This document shows positions 1 through 6,553 of a stretch of DNA of 13,515 nt, piece by piece; the first letter of the stretch is position 1; every line of letters begins with the position of its first letter. Made by a program: the position numbers and the translations under genes. The notes beneath the pieces were generated by a model, which was not told the DNA's origin, made no database searches, and saw only the letters and a program-made list of their open reading frames with translations. This stretch comes from Syntrophomonas sp. UBA5288 (GTDB lineage: Bacteria; Bacillota; Syntrophomonadia; Syntrophomonadales; Syntrophomonadaceae). The DNA lies in assembly GCA_002408445.1 (NCBI GenBank), contig DHSK01000197.1, positions 39,451-52,965 on the forward strand, read 5' to 3'.

Positions 1-542
1 TTACCTATATCCAAGGAATCTCCTTCCCATATTCTGATAGCTTCGGCCGGGCTAAAGCCTTGCCGGGCCAAAAGGCGGCAAAAATTCAATTCCTGCATTC
101 CGTGTTTATATGCATCTGCAATAGCACGGCGGTTCTGGCCGAACATTTTTCCCACTCTGAACAGTCCGCTTTTAAAATCCCGGTCCGATTTGCTTAAATC
201 GACGGTCAAATCGATTATTTCCGGTAAATCCGGTACCGATGCCTTAATCATGTCGGGTATGCCCATAAATTTAGGGCAGATATAGCTTTTGGCCTCAACG
301 CTGATAATCCGGGGAATAAAGATATAATCAAGTTTCTCCCGGCAAAGTTCGTTTACATGGCCAAAGTATACTTTGATGGGAAAGCAGGCCTCATCTACGG
401 TCAGCCGCAACCCTCCATCTATGATGGAACGGTTGCTGGGAGGCGAAGTTATTACCTCTGCCCCCAGGTCGTTAAAAAAGGTTTTCCATAAGGGGTAATA
501 ATAGAAATAAAAAAGCCCGCGCGGTATACCGACTCTGGTCAT
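1..542 (-). CDS. Acyl-CoA dehydratase activase-related protein (DUF2229), partial, C-terminus beyond left edge
   Basis: I translated this by hand from an ATG at 542; the frame stays open for 180 codons and leaves the window at position 1. The product starts MTRVGIPRGLFYFYYYPLW and contains EACFPIKVYFGHVNEL (about residues 51-66) and YICPKFMGIPDMIK (about 87-100). These Cys-containing signatures are what I recognise in the DUF2229/COG3580 family, found alone or fused to BadF/HgdC-type activases of 2-hydroxyacyl-CoA dehydratases. Members are thought to bind an iron-sulfur cluster through such cysteines (here C53, C67, C89); the exact reaction is not settled. A modest purine-rich stretch (GGAAAGGA) lies about 10 nt upstream of the ATG. 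The gene follows spoVAEA in the same direction but is separated from it by a repeat element of about 200 bp, so co-transcription is doubtful. Family assignment is fairly sure; substrate and partner enzyme are unknown. Confidence 0.75.
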   Translation of the reverse strand, partial: MTRVGIPRGLFYFYYYPLWKTFFNDLGAEVITSPPSNRSIIDGGLRLTVDEACFPIKVYFGHVNELCREKLDYIFIPRIISVEAKSYICPKFMGIPDMIKASVPDLPEIIDLTVDLSKSDRDFKSGLFRVGKMFGQNRRAIADAYKHGMQELNFCRLLARQGFSPAEAIRIWEGDSLDIG

Positions 543-571
543 AGCATCAAATTCCTTTCCATTGATTGAAA

Positions 572-771
572 AATTCAACACTGAAGTACACTGATTGCTT
601 ATGATTAACCCTGATTTTAGCTTGCACCCCACTCTCGCAATTGTTAATTCTATGGGGGCCTAAAACTTTCCTCAGGTGTTTCCGATTTTAAAAATTTTCA
701 GTGTCATTCATAATATTCAGCGTCTTCAGCGTCTAATTTTCATAAATATCAGCGTCCTTCAGTGTTGAATT
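572..771. repeat. MITE-like element of about 200 bp with terminal inverted repeats
   Basis: The ends form an inverted repeat: AATTCAACACTGAAG at 572-586 is the exact complement of 757-771, and the match continues inward with only two mismatches (tACaCTGAT against gACgCTGAT). Inside, the heptamer TCAGYGT occurs five times in one orientation (starts at 698, 717, 726, 749, 760) and twice inverted (578-584, 588-594). I see no ORF inside. The right arm overlaps the last codons and TGA stop of spoVAEA. I found no clean target-site duplication; AATTCCTT occurs at both sides (about 550-557 and 768-775) but not at the exact borders. It could be a non-autonomous transposable element or a dispersed intergenic repeat. 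Calling it mobile is an inference. Confidence 0.5.
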
Positions 772-1345
772 CCTTACCCTCACATGCTTGCTTCAGGATT
801 TCCCGAAAACATTGTTCGGTTATACGGGCACCATGGGCAATGGAATCTCGGCCCTCCATTTTGCCCAGGTCGCCGCATCCTACTATAAATAACTCCGGAT
901 GGTGGCGCAGTATTTCTATGGTATCGCCTTCCAGCCTATGGTGCCCTTCTTCTTCCTCACAACCATTTTTGTCCACCGGGGCATCTACGACTCTCAAGTC
1001 GCAGGTCACTGATTTGTCAACCGCCACTCCCCGCACCCGGGTGTCGGAAGCCACCGCTACCACACCCAATACCATCAAGCGCTGGTCTTTCAGTATGGTA
1101 TCCAGCACATTTTCTCCCGGCCCCATGCCCTTTTTGCCTTTGTCATCCACCATGACTACCACCGGGTCATAGGGAGTTTTTAATATATAATCGAGCGCTT
1201 TTGCCCCGCTTATCCTGGTAGGATTGCCCCCGGTGATCATAAGGGGATAAAGTCCCAGCTTAAGCGATGCTGCCTGTACTGCTTGCTGGGCCGAGATATC
1301 TCCGTCGGTAACGATTATGACTCTAACCCCGTCTGCCGCTGTCAT
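749..1345 (-). CDS. spoVAEA: Stage V sporulation protein AEA (SpoVAEA-type cytosolic protein)
   Basis: The 198-residue product begins MTAADGVRVIIVTDGDISAQ and contains SGAKALDYILKTPYDPVVVM and LFIVGCGDLGKMEGRDSIAHG, the conserved blocks I recognise in the soluble SpoVAE/SpoVAEA family (about 200 aa in Bacillus). It belongs to the spoVA set needed for movement of Ca-dipicolinate through the inner spore membrane; its own biochemical role is poorly defined. Its ATG overlaps the TGA of spoVAE (ATGA, 1342-1345), so translation is probably coupled. The C-terminal residues EFNTEGR are encoded by the arm of the 572-771 inverted-repeat element, so the natural C-terminus may have been altered by insertion. 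It is the last gene of the sporulation block; no ordinary hairpin-plus-T-run terminator is obvious after it. Confidence 0.85.
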   Translation of the reverse strand: MTAADGVRVIIVTDGDISAQQAVQAASLKLGLYPLMITGGNPTRISGAKALDYILKTPYDPVVVMVDDKGKKGMGPGENVLDTILKDQRLMVLGVVAVASDTRVRGVAVDKSVTCDLRVVDAPVDKNGCEEEEGHHRLEGDTIEILRHHPELFIVGCGDLGKMEGRDSIAHGARITEQCFREILKQACEGKEFNTEGR

Positions 1346-1701
1346 CCTTTAGGGTCAAACACCACCGCCACTATATATCCGAAAACTATAGCAGCCGCAA
1401 TTCCGGCGGCGGAAGCCTCAATTCCACCACTAAAGGCTCCCAGCAGACCTTTTTCCGCTGCTCCTTTAATAGCTCCCTGGGCCAGCAAATGGCCAAATCC
1501 GGATAAGGGAATAGTGGCTCCGGCCCCACCTATATCAACCAGAGGCTTGTATAGACCTACTGCACTTAAAATGGCTCCACCGGAAATGTATCCCACTAAA
1601 ATATGTCCCGGAGTTATCTCCGGTTTAGTCAGATCCATAATCAATTGTCCGATTACACATAATCCCCCACCGATCAAAAAGGCCATTAGCAGTGAATTCA
1701 A
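1342..1701 (-). CDS. spoVAE: Stage V sporulation protein AE (SpoVAEB-type membrane protein)
   Basis: The 119-residue hydrophobic protein contains FLIGGGLCVIGQLIMDLTK and PLVDIGGAGATIPLSGFG, hallmarks of the membrane SpoVAE/SpoVAEB family and similar in layout to SpoVAC. About three to four membrane segments can be drawn. It is expected in the forespore inner membrane as part of the SpoVA dipicolinate channel. I keep a TTG start at 1701 because GAGGTGA lies 6 nt before it and the N-terminus then has the family length. An ATG at codon 6 is the alternative. It starts 14 nt after the spoVAD stop and overlaps spoVAEA by 4 nt, so the genes are one transcript. Confidence 0.9.
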   Translation of the reverse strand: MNSLLMAFLIGGGLCVIGQLIMDLTKPEITPGHILVGYISGGAILSAVGLYKPLVDIGGAGATIPLSGFGHLLAQGAIKGAAEKGLLGAFSGGIEASAAGIAAAIVFGYIVAVVFDPKG

Positions 1702-1715
1702 AAATCGTCACCTCA

Positions 1716-2732
1716 TTAACAATAATTTTCCAATGCGACTGCGTGCGCGATGCCCGGAATCGTCTCACCCTGAAAAGATACGGTGGGACTCATTAAAGCT
1801 CCGGTTGCGATTAAAAGCAGGCGGTTTATTTCTCCGTCCGCCATTTTTTTCAGCAACGGACCACACAACATGGAAGCGGCACAGCCGCATCCGCTCCCAC
1901 CGGAATTGACTCCCTGACTATCATCATAAATAAGTACTCCACAATCACTGTAATTAGGTTTGGGGCATATTCCCTGTTTAACGAACATTTCAGTTGCCAG
2001 CGCCATTCCCACATTCCCCAGATCCCCGGTTATGATTAAATCATAGTAATCAGAGGGGCGGCCGGTATCATCCAGATGTATTTTCAATGTATCAACGGCG
2101 GCCGGTGCCATGGCACTGCCCATATCGCCGGGGTCAGTTTGGCCCAGATCAATTACTTTGCCAATAGTGGCACAAGTTATACGCGGCCCCACACCGGCGG
2201 TTTGTAAAACAGCGGCACCGCTTCCGGTCACGGTCCACTGAGCCGTGGGAGCCTTTTGCACTCCCTGTTCGGTGGGAAAACGGAACTGTCTTTCCGAGGT
2301 ATAATGATGGCTTACGGCAGCAGCTACTACCCTTTCGTAAAAACCGCCGTCCAGCAGCATGGCTCCGGTTAGCAATGCCTCCGCCATAGTGGAACAGGCC
2401 CCGTAGAGTCCCAAAAAAGGAATAGCCAGTTCCCGGGCCGCATAGTTGGAAGATACCAGTTGATTTAACAGGTCACCGGCCAGGAGCAGTTCGGCATCCC
2501 CGGTAGTCAGGCCCTTTTTGCTTAATGCTAGCTTGACGGCCTCCTCCAGTATTCTACTTTCAGCCCTTTCCCAGGTTTTTTCCCCTAATAAATAATCTTC
2601 CAAAACCAAATCAAATTTTTCATTCCAGGGGCCTTTACCTTCTTTAGGCCCAACCACCGAACCCCAGGCACATATTACCGGCGGACTGCTGAAAGCAATA
2701 CTTTGCTTGCCCCTCTTTTTTATCGCTGCCAT
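1716..2732 (-). CDS. spoVAD: Stage V sporulation protein AD (SpoVAD, thiolase-fold dipicolinate-binding protein)
   Basis: The product is 338 aa from the ATG at 2732, the same length as I recall for Bacillus SpoVAD. It has the thiolase/ketosynthase-like fold: LFLGLYGACST-type block with the conserved cysteine at about C113, then QFRFPTEQG, TVTGSGAAVLQ, GQTDPGDMGSAMAPAA and GGSGCGCAAS. SpoVAD binds dipicolinic acid on the spore inner membrane and works with the channel proteins SpoVAC and SpoVAE. The frame is open upstream to a TTG at 2750 that would add six residues (codons of MDGRRK). I prefer the ATG because it follows a GGGAG stretch, although that leaves a short spacing. It sits directly after spoVAC in the same operon. 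The residues expected for ligand binding look intact. Confidence 0.92.
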   Translation of the reverse strand: MAAIKKRGKQSIAFSSPPVICAWGSVVGPKEGKGPWNEKFDLVLEDYLLGEKTWERAESRILEEAVKLALSKKGLTTGDAELLLAGDLLNQLVSSNYAARELAIPFLGLYGACSTMAEALLTGAMLLDGGFYERVVAAAVSHHYTSERQFRFPTEQGVQKAPTAQWTVTGSGAAVLQTAGVGPRITCATIGKVIDLGQTDPGDMGSAMAPAAVDTLKIHLDDTGRPSDYYDLIITGDLGNVGMALATEMFVKQGICPKPNYSDCGVLIYDDSQGVNSGGSGCGCAASMLCGPLLKKMADGEINRLLLIATGALMSPTVSFQGETIPGIAHAVALENYC

Positions 2733-2752
2733 CTTTCTTCTCCCATCCAAAC

Positions 2753-3211
2753 CTATTTCAGCAATACCTTGACCAGCCCAATAAATACCGATATGGCAAA
2801 CCCGAAAACCAGGGTGGGACCGGCTACCGTAAATATACGGGCACCTACCCCGAAAATGTAGCCTTCTTTCTTAAATTCCATGGCCGAGGCTACGATAGCA
2901 TTGGCGAACCCGGTAATGGGCACCAGCGATCCTGCTCCGGCGCGTTTCCCCAGTTCATCATATTTTCCCAATCCGGTTAACAAAGCCCCCAAAAATATCA
3001 TGACCACTGATGCCACTGAGTAGGCATCGGTCCGTTTCATTCCTGTATATAGAGCATAATTCACAACCAGTTGACCCAGAACGCATATAAGTCCTCCCAC
3101 CACAAAAGCCCACACACAGTGCTTTAAAAAAGGAGGACGCGGTTTTATACGCTGAACCAGTACATCATATTCTGCCATCTCAGCTTGCTTCAAGGCATCA
3201 TTATTCTCCAT
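2753..3211 (-). CDS. spoVAC: Stage V sporulation protein AC (SpoVAC, mechanosensitive channel-like membrane protein)
   Basis: The product is 152 aa with a soluble head (about residues 1-28) followed by membrane segments around 31-55, 65-81 and 128-151. It carries FVVGGLICVLGQLVVNYALY and GSLVPITGFANAIVASAMEF, the conserved SpoVAC blocks. SpoVAC is known to be a membrane channel involved in Ca-dipicolinate transport during sporulation and germination. It is the first gene of the spoVAC-AD-AE-AEA unit. A good ribosome site (GAGAGGTGG) lies 7-8 nt before the ATG, and a sigma-G-type promoter lies 19-49 nt upstream. The upstream dodecin-like transcript is closed by a hairpin before this promoter. 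Confidence 0.93.
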   Translation of the reverse strand: MENNDALKQAEMAEYDVLVQRIKPRPPFLKHCVWAFVVGGLICVLGQLVVNYALYTGMKRTDAYSVASVVMIFLGALLTGLGKYDELGKRAGAGSLVPITGFANAIVASAMEFKKEGYIFGVGARIFTVAGPTLVFGFAISVFIGLVKVLLK

Positions 3212-3229
3212 ATTTGACCACCTCTCAGG

Positions 3230-3260
3230 TATTATGAGCGTTTAGCAATAGTATTATTCA
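3230..3260 (-). promoter_or_regulatory. Sigma-G-type (forespore) promoter of the spoVA operon
   Basis: On the minus strand, tGAATA (3255-3260) is followed after exactly 18 nt by CATAATA (3230-3236). This matches the known Bacillus sigma-G consensus GHATR-N18-CATNHTA at every specified base. The start point would fall about 10 nt before the ribosome site of spoVAC. It agrees with the sigma-G control of spoVA known from Bacillus. Confidence 0.75.
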
Positions 3261-3270
3261 GCCTGTAAAG

Positions 3271-3304
3271 TAAAAAACACCCACATTAGTCTCAATGCGG
3301 GTGT
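3271..3304 (-). terminator. Rho-independent terminator after the dodecin-like gene
   Basis: Reading the minus strand, ACACCC and GGGTGT arms with an inner AATG/CATT extension (one mismatch) form a hairpin at 3277-3304, followed by a run of six T. It lies 22 nt after the stop codon of the dodecin-like gene and just before the spoVA promoter, so it separates the two transcripts. Confidence 0.8.
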
Positions 3305-3325
3305 CTCCGTGGAATTATTCGGTTT

Positions 3326-3520
3326 TTATTCGGTATAGGCTATTTTAATATTGGTCTTGTACTCAATGATCTGATTGTTCTGGCAATCGGCCGTCCAGTT
3401 GTAGACCTCCACTCCGGTTATGTTGCTATGATTTTTAGATGCCTCGGCAACTGCATTCTTCACAGCGTCCTGCCAATCTTTGTGTGATTCCCCCACAAAC
3501 TCAGCTATTTTTACCTGCAT
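3326..3520 (-). CDS. Dodecin-like small protein
   Basis: The 64-residue product (MQVKIAEFVGESHKDWQDAV...) has the dodecin pattern: strand with EFVGES, helix with DWQDAVKNAVAEASK, then N-I-T-G-V-E-V and a C-terminal strand pair ending EYKTNIKIAYTE. Dodecins assemble as 12-mers that store flavins or related molecules. The Trp that stacks flavin in well-studied dodecins sits in a WFEV-type stretch; here that stretch reads GVEV and the nearest Trp is W42, six residues after the first G, so flavin binding is not assured. A strong ribosome site (AAGGAGG) precedes the ATG by 7 nt. The gene lies between sigF and spoVAC, with its own sigma-G-like promoter and its own terminator, which points to forespore expression. 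The fold assignment is good; the function in the spore is unknown. Confidence 0.85.
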   Translation of the reverse strand: MQVKIAEFVGESHKDWQDAVKNAVAEASKNHSNITGVEVYNWTADCQNNQIIEYKTNIKIAYTE

Positions 3521-3555
3521 TCGATAACCTCCTTAAAAGCATTTAATTATGCTGA

Positions 3556-3585
3556 TAGTTTGCGATTAGGCCGGCAATCTTATGC
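3556..3585 (-). promoter_or_regulatory. Sigma-G/F-like promoter of the dodecin-like gene
   Basis: Minus strand GCATA (3581-3585), exactly 18 nt, then CAAACTA (3556-3562). The -35 fits GHATR and the -10 differs from CATNHTA at one base. The GG expected upstream of a sigma-F -10 is absent, so sigma-G is the better fit. The predicted start leaves a leader of about 30 nt before the dodecin-like ATG. Confidence 0.55.
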
Positions 3586-3611
3586 AGGTCAGAATTGGCA
3601 CCTGATGCAAA

Positions 3612-4343
3612 TCAATCCAATATTTTACGCAGTTTTTTAATAGCAGATTTTTCAATCCGCGAGACCTGAACCTGGGAAACTCCCAAATTTTCAGCGATAA
3701 TAGACTGAGTCTCATCTTTAAAAAAACGTCTTATAATTACTTCGCGTTCCCTGCCGTCCAATTTCTCCAGCGCTTCACGCAAAGCCATCTTTTCCAGCAG
3801 GGCTACACTGCTTTCATCGTTGGATAGCCTTTCCAGCAAGGAAAGCTGGTCTTTTTCCTCTCCCGGTGCAGCATCATATATATAAGCAGGAGTTTGACAA
3901 GCTTCCATGGCCAGAACGATTTCTTCCTTGTCAATCTCCAACAAGGCGGCTATTTCAGATATAGCCGGGTCGCGTCCCAATTCGCCCCGGAGCTTGTCCT
4001 GAGCCCAACGCACCTTGCTGAATACCTCTTTTACGCCCCGTTGCACCTTAACGATACCGTCATCACGTAAAAATTTCTTGATTTCCCCAATAATCATAGG
4101 TACCGCATAGGTGGAAAACCGCACATTAAAACTGAAATCAAATTTATCAATAGCCTTCAATAATCCTATGGAACCTACCTGAAACAGGTCTTCATAATCA
4201 TAGGATGTGCTTTTAAATCTTTCCAGGACCATATAGACCAGACCAATATTATTCTCATATACTCTGGCCCGGGCCTCTATATCACCCTGGTGCGCCTTTA
4301 ATAAGAGCGCTTCATTTTCCTGATATGAATTCATAGAGCACAT
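3612..4343 (-). CDS. sigF: RNA polymerase sigma-F factor
   Basis: The 243-residue sigma-70-family protein contains region 2 (DLFQVGSIGLLKAIDKFD and FSTYAVPMIIGEIKKFLRDD, about residues 52-93), region 3 (KVRWAQDKLRGELGRDPAISE) and a region 4 helix-turn-helix near the C-terminus (DETQSIIAENLGVSQVQVSR). Position directly after spoIIAB identifies it as sigma-F, the first forespore-specific factor, rather than its paralogue sigma-G. It is held inactive by SpoIIAB and released by unphosphorylated SpoIIAA. The ATG at 4343 lies 7 nt after GGAG and 15 nt after the spoIIAB stop; an ATG three codons downstream is possible. The usual SRSLKE-type stretch is replaced by QRGVKEVFSK, a modest deviation in region 3. 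Confidence 0.93.
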   Translation of the reverse strand: MCSMNSYQENEALLLKAHQGDIEARARVYENNIGLVYMVLERFKSTSYDYEDLFQVGSIGLLKAIDKFDFSFNVRFSTYAVPMIIGEIKKFLRDDGIVKVQRGVKEVFSKVRWAQDKLRGELGRDPAISEIAALLEIDKEEIVLAMEACQTPAYIYDAAPGEEKDQLSLLERLSNDESSVALLEKMALREALEKLDGREREVIIRRFFKDETQSIIAENLGVSQVQVSRIEKSAIKKLRKILD

Positions 4344-4358
4344 AAAGCAGCTCCTTTA

Positions 4359-4805
4359 TCACGCATAGTTTTTTTGGTCATGGGCCGGGAAACTACGTTT
4401 TAATCGAACTACCGTACCTGCTCCGGGTTCGGTCCGGATATCAATTTCATCCATAAATGATTTCATAAAAGTAAAGCCCAAACCCATCCGGGCCGGGTCA
4501 CTGGAGAAGGTTGGCTCCAATGCCTGCTTTACATCTTTAATACCTTTTCCGTGGTCTTCAATTAAAATCTCCAGGGTTCTATTATCCAAAATTGAGACTA
4601 TAATCTCTATCTGCTGGTCGGTACGATTATCGTAACCATGAATAATACTGTTGGAAACAGCCTCCGATACTACCAGCTTTATTTCTTCAATCTCATCCAG
4701 GGTACAATCCAATTGAGAAGCAAACGCTCCCACACAGGAACGGGCAAAAGATACATTCTCGGGTAAACTTAGGAATTTAAAATGTACATAATTTTTTACG
4801 TTCAT
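4359..4805 (-). CDS. spoIIAB: Anti-sigma-F factor and serine kinase SpoIIAB
   Basis: The product is 148 aa with a GHKL-type ATP-binding fold: N box EAVSNSIIHGYDN (N52), G1 box IEDHGKGI (about residues 82-89) and G2 region MGLGFTFM (107-114). SpoIIAB binds and blocks sigma-F and phosphorylates SpoIIAA on serine. The start is the ATG at 4805, 33 nt after the spoIIAA stop. The ribosome site GGGAGGTGA is unusually far away (27 nt from GGAGG to ATG), but a small hairpin lies in between and would bring it close. No in-frame start exists nearer to it, because a TGA interrupts that frame upstream. Confidence 0.94.
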   Translation of the reverse strand: MNVKNYVHFKFLSLPENVSFARSCVGAFASQLDCTLDEIEEIKLVVSEAVSNSIIHGYDNRTDQQIEIIVSILDNRTLEILIEDHGKGIKDVKQALEPTFSSDPARMGLGFTFMKSFMDEIDIRTEPGAGTVVRLKRSFPAHDQKNYA

Positions 4806-4810
4806 GGCAT

Positions 4811-4825
4811 TGCCAGCACGAAGCT
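4811..4825 (-). other. Small hairpin between the Shine-Dalgarno and start codon of spoIIAB
   Basis: On the minus strand, CCAGC and GCTGG pair around the loop TTCGT between GGGAGGTGA and the ATG at 4805. Folding it out reduces the spacing from GGAGG to ATG from 27 to about 12 nt. A Met-Pro-stop mini-ORF (ATGCCATGA) overlaps the real start. Confidence 0.45.
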
Positions 4826-4838
4826 GGTGTCACCTCCC

Positions 4839-5171
4839 TTAAAGATTAATAATATCCTGTTCGCTGTTAAACATAGGAATTAACTTGTTGATCCCCGAGA
4901 AGAATAAGATCTTTTCAACTGCCGGTCTGGCTCCAACGATATACATCTTCCCATCGCCGGCCGAGATTCTTTTATAACGGCCAATAATTACACCCAAACC
5001 GGAACTGTCAATAAAAGTTACCTGGTCAAGGTTAATAACTAAAGTATTAATCTCCCTGTTATCCAGCCTGTTATCTATTTCCCGGCGCAGCTTTTCCGCT
5101 ACCAGCATATCAAGTTCACCTTTTATGCGTACTACCAGCGTATTCCTGACAAGTTTTAGTTCTAAATCCAC
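4839..5171 (-). CDS. spoIIAA: Anti-sigma-F factor antagonist SpoIIAA (STAS domain)
   Basis: The 110-residue protein is a single STAS domain. The block TFIDSSGLGVIIGRYK carries the phosphorylatable serine, here S57 (equivalent to S58 of Bacillus). Unphosphorylated SpoIIAA pulls SpoIIAB off sigma-F in the forespore; SpoIIAB phosphorylates it and SpoIIE dephosphorylates it. SpoIIE is not in this window. The start is a GTG at 5171, supported by GGGAGGGG about 8 nt upstream and a correct N-terminus. The gene begins 74 nt after dacF on the same strand, leaving room for its own promoter, and is the first gene of the spoIIA operon. Confidence 0.94.
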   Translation of the reverse strand: MDLELKLVRNTLVVRIKGELDMLVAEKLRREIDNRLDNREINTLVINLDQVTFIDSSGLGVIIGRYKRISAGDGKMYIVGARPAVEKILFFSGINKLIPMFNSEQDIINL

Positions 5172-5203
5172 GACAAAATCCCCTCCCTGTATTACCTAAT
5201 AAA

Positions 5204-5232
5204 GGTTTCTACAAAGAGGGGATATTACCTTC
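5204..5232 (-). promoter_or_regulatory. Possible sigma-H promoter of the spoIIA operon
   Basis: In the dacF-spoIIAA gap, minus-strand GAAGGTAAT (5224-5232) fits the sigma-H -35 RNAGGAWWW at 8 of 9 bases. After 11 nt comes GTAGAAACC (5204-5212), which fits the -10 RNNGAATWW only partly. Bacillus spoIIA is known to be driven by sigma-H from this location. The match alone is weak. Confidence 0.3.
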
Positions 5233-5245
5233 CACAAAATTCCAA

Positions 5246-6397
5246 CTATAAAGTGAATATTTCGGCAAACATCCTGACAAACTCGCGAATAATACCGGAT
5301 TTAGGTATATCCTGGGCGGCATTAAGATTAACTTTTTTCTGAAGCTGCCCATTTTTATAGATAGATATTTCTCCTAACTTCTGTCCTTTTTTTACCGGAG
5401 CGTTTATATAGGTGACCAGATGTTTTTCACTGGAAATTTTGCTGTCTTCGCCTTTCATATAAATCGCCCCAATATCTTCTTCAGCCACTGCTTCAACCAT
5501 GTCAGATATGCCTTTACCGACTTTTACAACACCGCAAACATTATCCCTGACAAAGAAAGTTTTATAAGCATACTTGGCAAAACCATAATTAAATAACTCC
5601 ATGGAATCCCTGAAATGCCCGCGGGTTTCCGGTGAGGCCATAACTACCGAAATAAGCCGCAAACCATTGCGCTTGGCCGTTGCAGTCAGACAATATTTGG
5701 CCTCATTGGTCCAACCGGTTTTAAAGCCGTCTGCTCCCTGATACCACCATAGCAGTTTATTGGTATTATATAATTTGAATTCTCCTCCCCGCAGGTCATA
5801 TTCCTTAATGCTGGTGTATTCCAGAACCCGGGGATACTTTAAGGCATAGCGGGCGATGACTGCCATATCGTAGGCTGAAGTATAGTGACCTTCGGCCGGC
5901 AGCCCATAGCAGTTCATGAATTTGGTATCTTTTAAGCCCAGCATACCCGCCTTTTTATTCATCAGGTCCACGAAATCCTGATGAGTGCCTTCCAGATGTT
6001 CGGCTACCGCTACACTGGCATCATTGGCCGAACCTACTGCCACCGCTATCAACATATCTTCGAGGGTCATGGTTTCGCCCTGTTCCAGATAAACCTGTGA
6101 CCCACCCATCTCCCATGCGTTTTCACTGGTTACAACCTTATCCTTTAGGCTGACTTTACCCTCTTCCAATGCTTCCGCTGCCAATATCAGAGTCATAAGT
6201 TTGGTCATACTGGCAGGAGGCAGTTTCTTATGTTCGTCTTGGGCACACAGCACCTTACCTGAATCGGCATCCATCAACACATAGGATTCAGCTTTGATAT
6301 CAAGATTATTGGCCGCAGGAGCACTAAGGACCGGAGCAGCATACAACATGAACATAAAAATCAGTACCAGGCCTGCTATATAACGTTTTTTCCCCAT
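5246..6397 (-). CDS. dacF: D-alanyl-D-alanine carboxypeptidase DacF (penicillin-binding protein)
   Basis: The 383-residue protein has a signal peptide (positively charged MGKKR, hydrophobic core to about residue 25) and the three serine-peptidase S11 motifs: S63-M-T-K66, S123-A-N125 and K226-T-G228. A C-terminal PBP5_C-like beta domain (about 280-365) and an amphipathic C-terminal end (IIREFVRMFAEIF) suitable for membrane anchoring follow. It trims the terminal D-Ala from peptidoglycan stem peptides. Its position directly before spoIIAA-spoIIAB-sigF is the same as in Bacillus, where DacF acts in spore cortex/peptidoglycan maturation. A strong ribosome site (GGGAGGAGG) precedes the ATG. Its upstream region has been invaded by a REP hairpin and transposase, so its promoter may have changed. 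Confidence 0.93.
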   Translation of the reverse strand: MGKKRYIAGLVLIFMFMLYAAPVLSAPAANNLDIKAESYVLMDADSGKVLCAQDEHKKLPPASMTKLMTLILAAEALEEGKVSLKDKVVTSENAWEMGGSQVYLEQGETMTLEDMLIAVAVGSANDASVAVAEHLEGTHQDFVDLMNKKAGMLGLKDTKFMNCYGLPAEGHYTSAYDMAVIARYALKYPRVLEYTSIKEYDLRGGEFKLYNTNKLLWWYQGADGFKTGWTNEAKYCLTATAKRNGLRLISVVMASPETRGHFRDSMELFNYGFAKYAYKTFFVRDNVCGVVKVGKGISDMVEAVAEEDIGAIYMKGEDSKISSEKHLVTYINAPVKKGQKLGEISIYKNGQLQKKVNLNAAQDIPKSGIIREFVRMFAEIFTL

Positions 6398-6436
6398 AAC
6401 GCACCTCCTCCCATACTTAATAGTCGGCTTTTATAG

Positions 6437-6466
6437 ATTATATTTAGACCCCGACACTATTATGCA
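6437..6466 (-). promoter_or_regulatory. Possible promoter of dacF
   Basis: Minus-strand TATAAT (6437-6442) lies 40 nt before the dacF ATG, with TGCATA (6461-6466) 18 nt upstream as a poor -35 for sigma-A. GCATA followed by 18 nt also resembles the -35 half of a forespore promoter, but the -10 half does not fit CATNHTA. The -35 touches the border of REP copy 1. Confidence 0.3.
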
Positions 6467-6467
6467 T

Positions 6468-6496
6468 GCCAACAGAGGGACGTTCTTTTTGTTGGC
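6468..6496. repeat. REP hairpin copy 1 (29 bp), left of the transposase
   Basis: The sequence begins GCCAACAGAGGGACGTTC and ends TTTTTGTTGGC; the 7-bp arms GCCAACA/TGTTGGC make a hairpin. It is the exact reverse complement of copy 3 (7701-7729) and differs at two bases from the complement of copy 2 (7330-7358). It lies upstream of the RAYT gene, in inverted orientation to copy 2, as expected for repeats mobilised by this transposase class. Confidence 0.85.
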
Positions 6497-6522
6497 TTTT
6501 TTAATTATATTTTTGCTATAAT
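6492..6522 (+). promoter_or_regulatory. Likely sigma-A promoter of the RAYT transposase
   Basis: TATAAT at 6517-6522 is preceded by TGC, giving an extended -10. TTGGCT at 6492-6497, formed by the end of REP copy 1, is a possible -35 with a long 19-nt spacer. Confidence 0.45.
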
Positions 6523-6553
6523 GGAATAAAATTACTGAAATGTTGGTGAAAGG

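Noticed and set aside
1283..1909. Plus-strand open frame of about 208 codons
   Set aside because: It is antisense to spoVAE and spoVAD, which have clear family motifs; its translation is rich in Pro, Ser and Arg without recognisable domains.
2733..2750. TTG start six codons upstream for spoVAD
   Set aside because: Possible, but the ATG gives the family length of 338 residues; kept only as an alternative.
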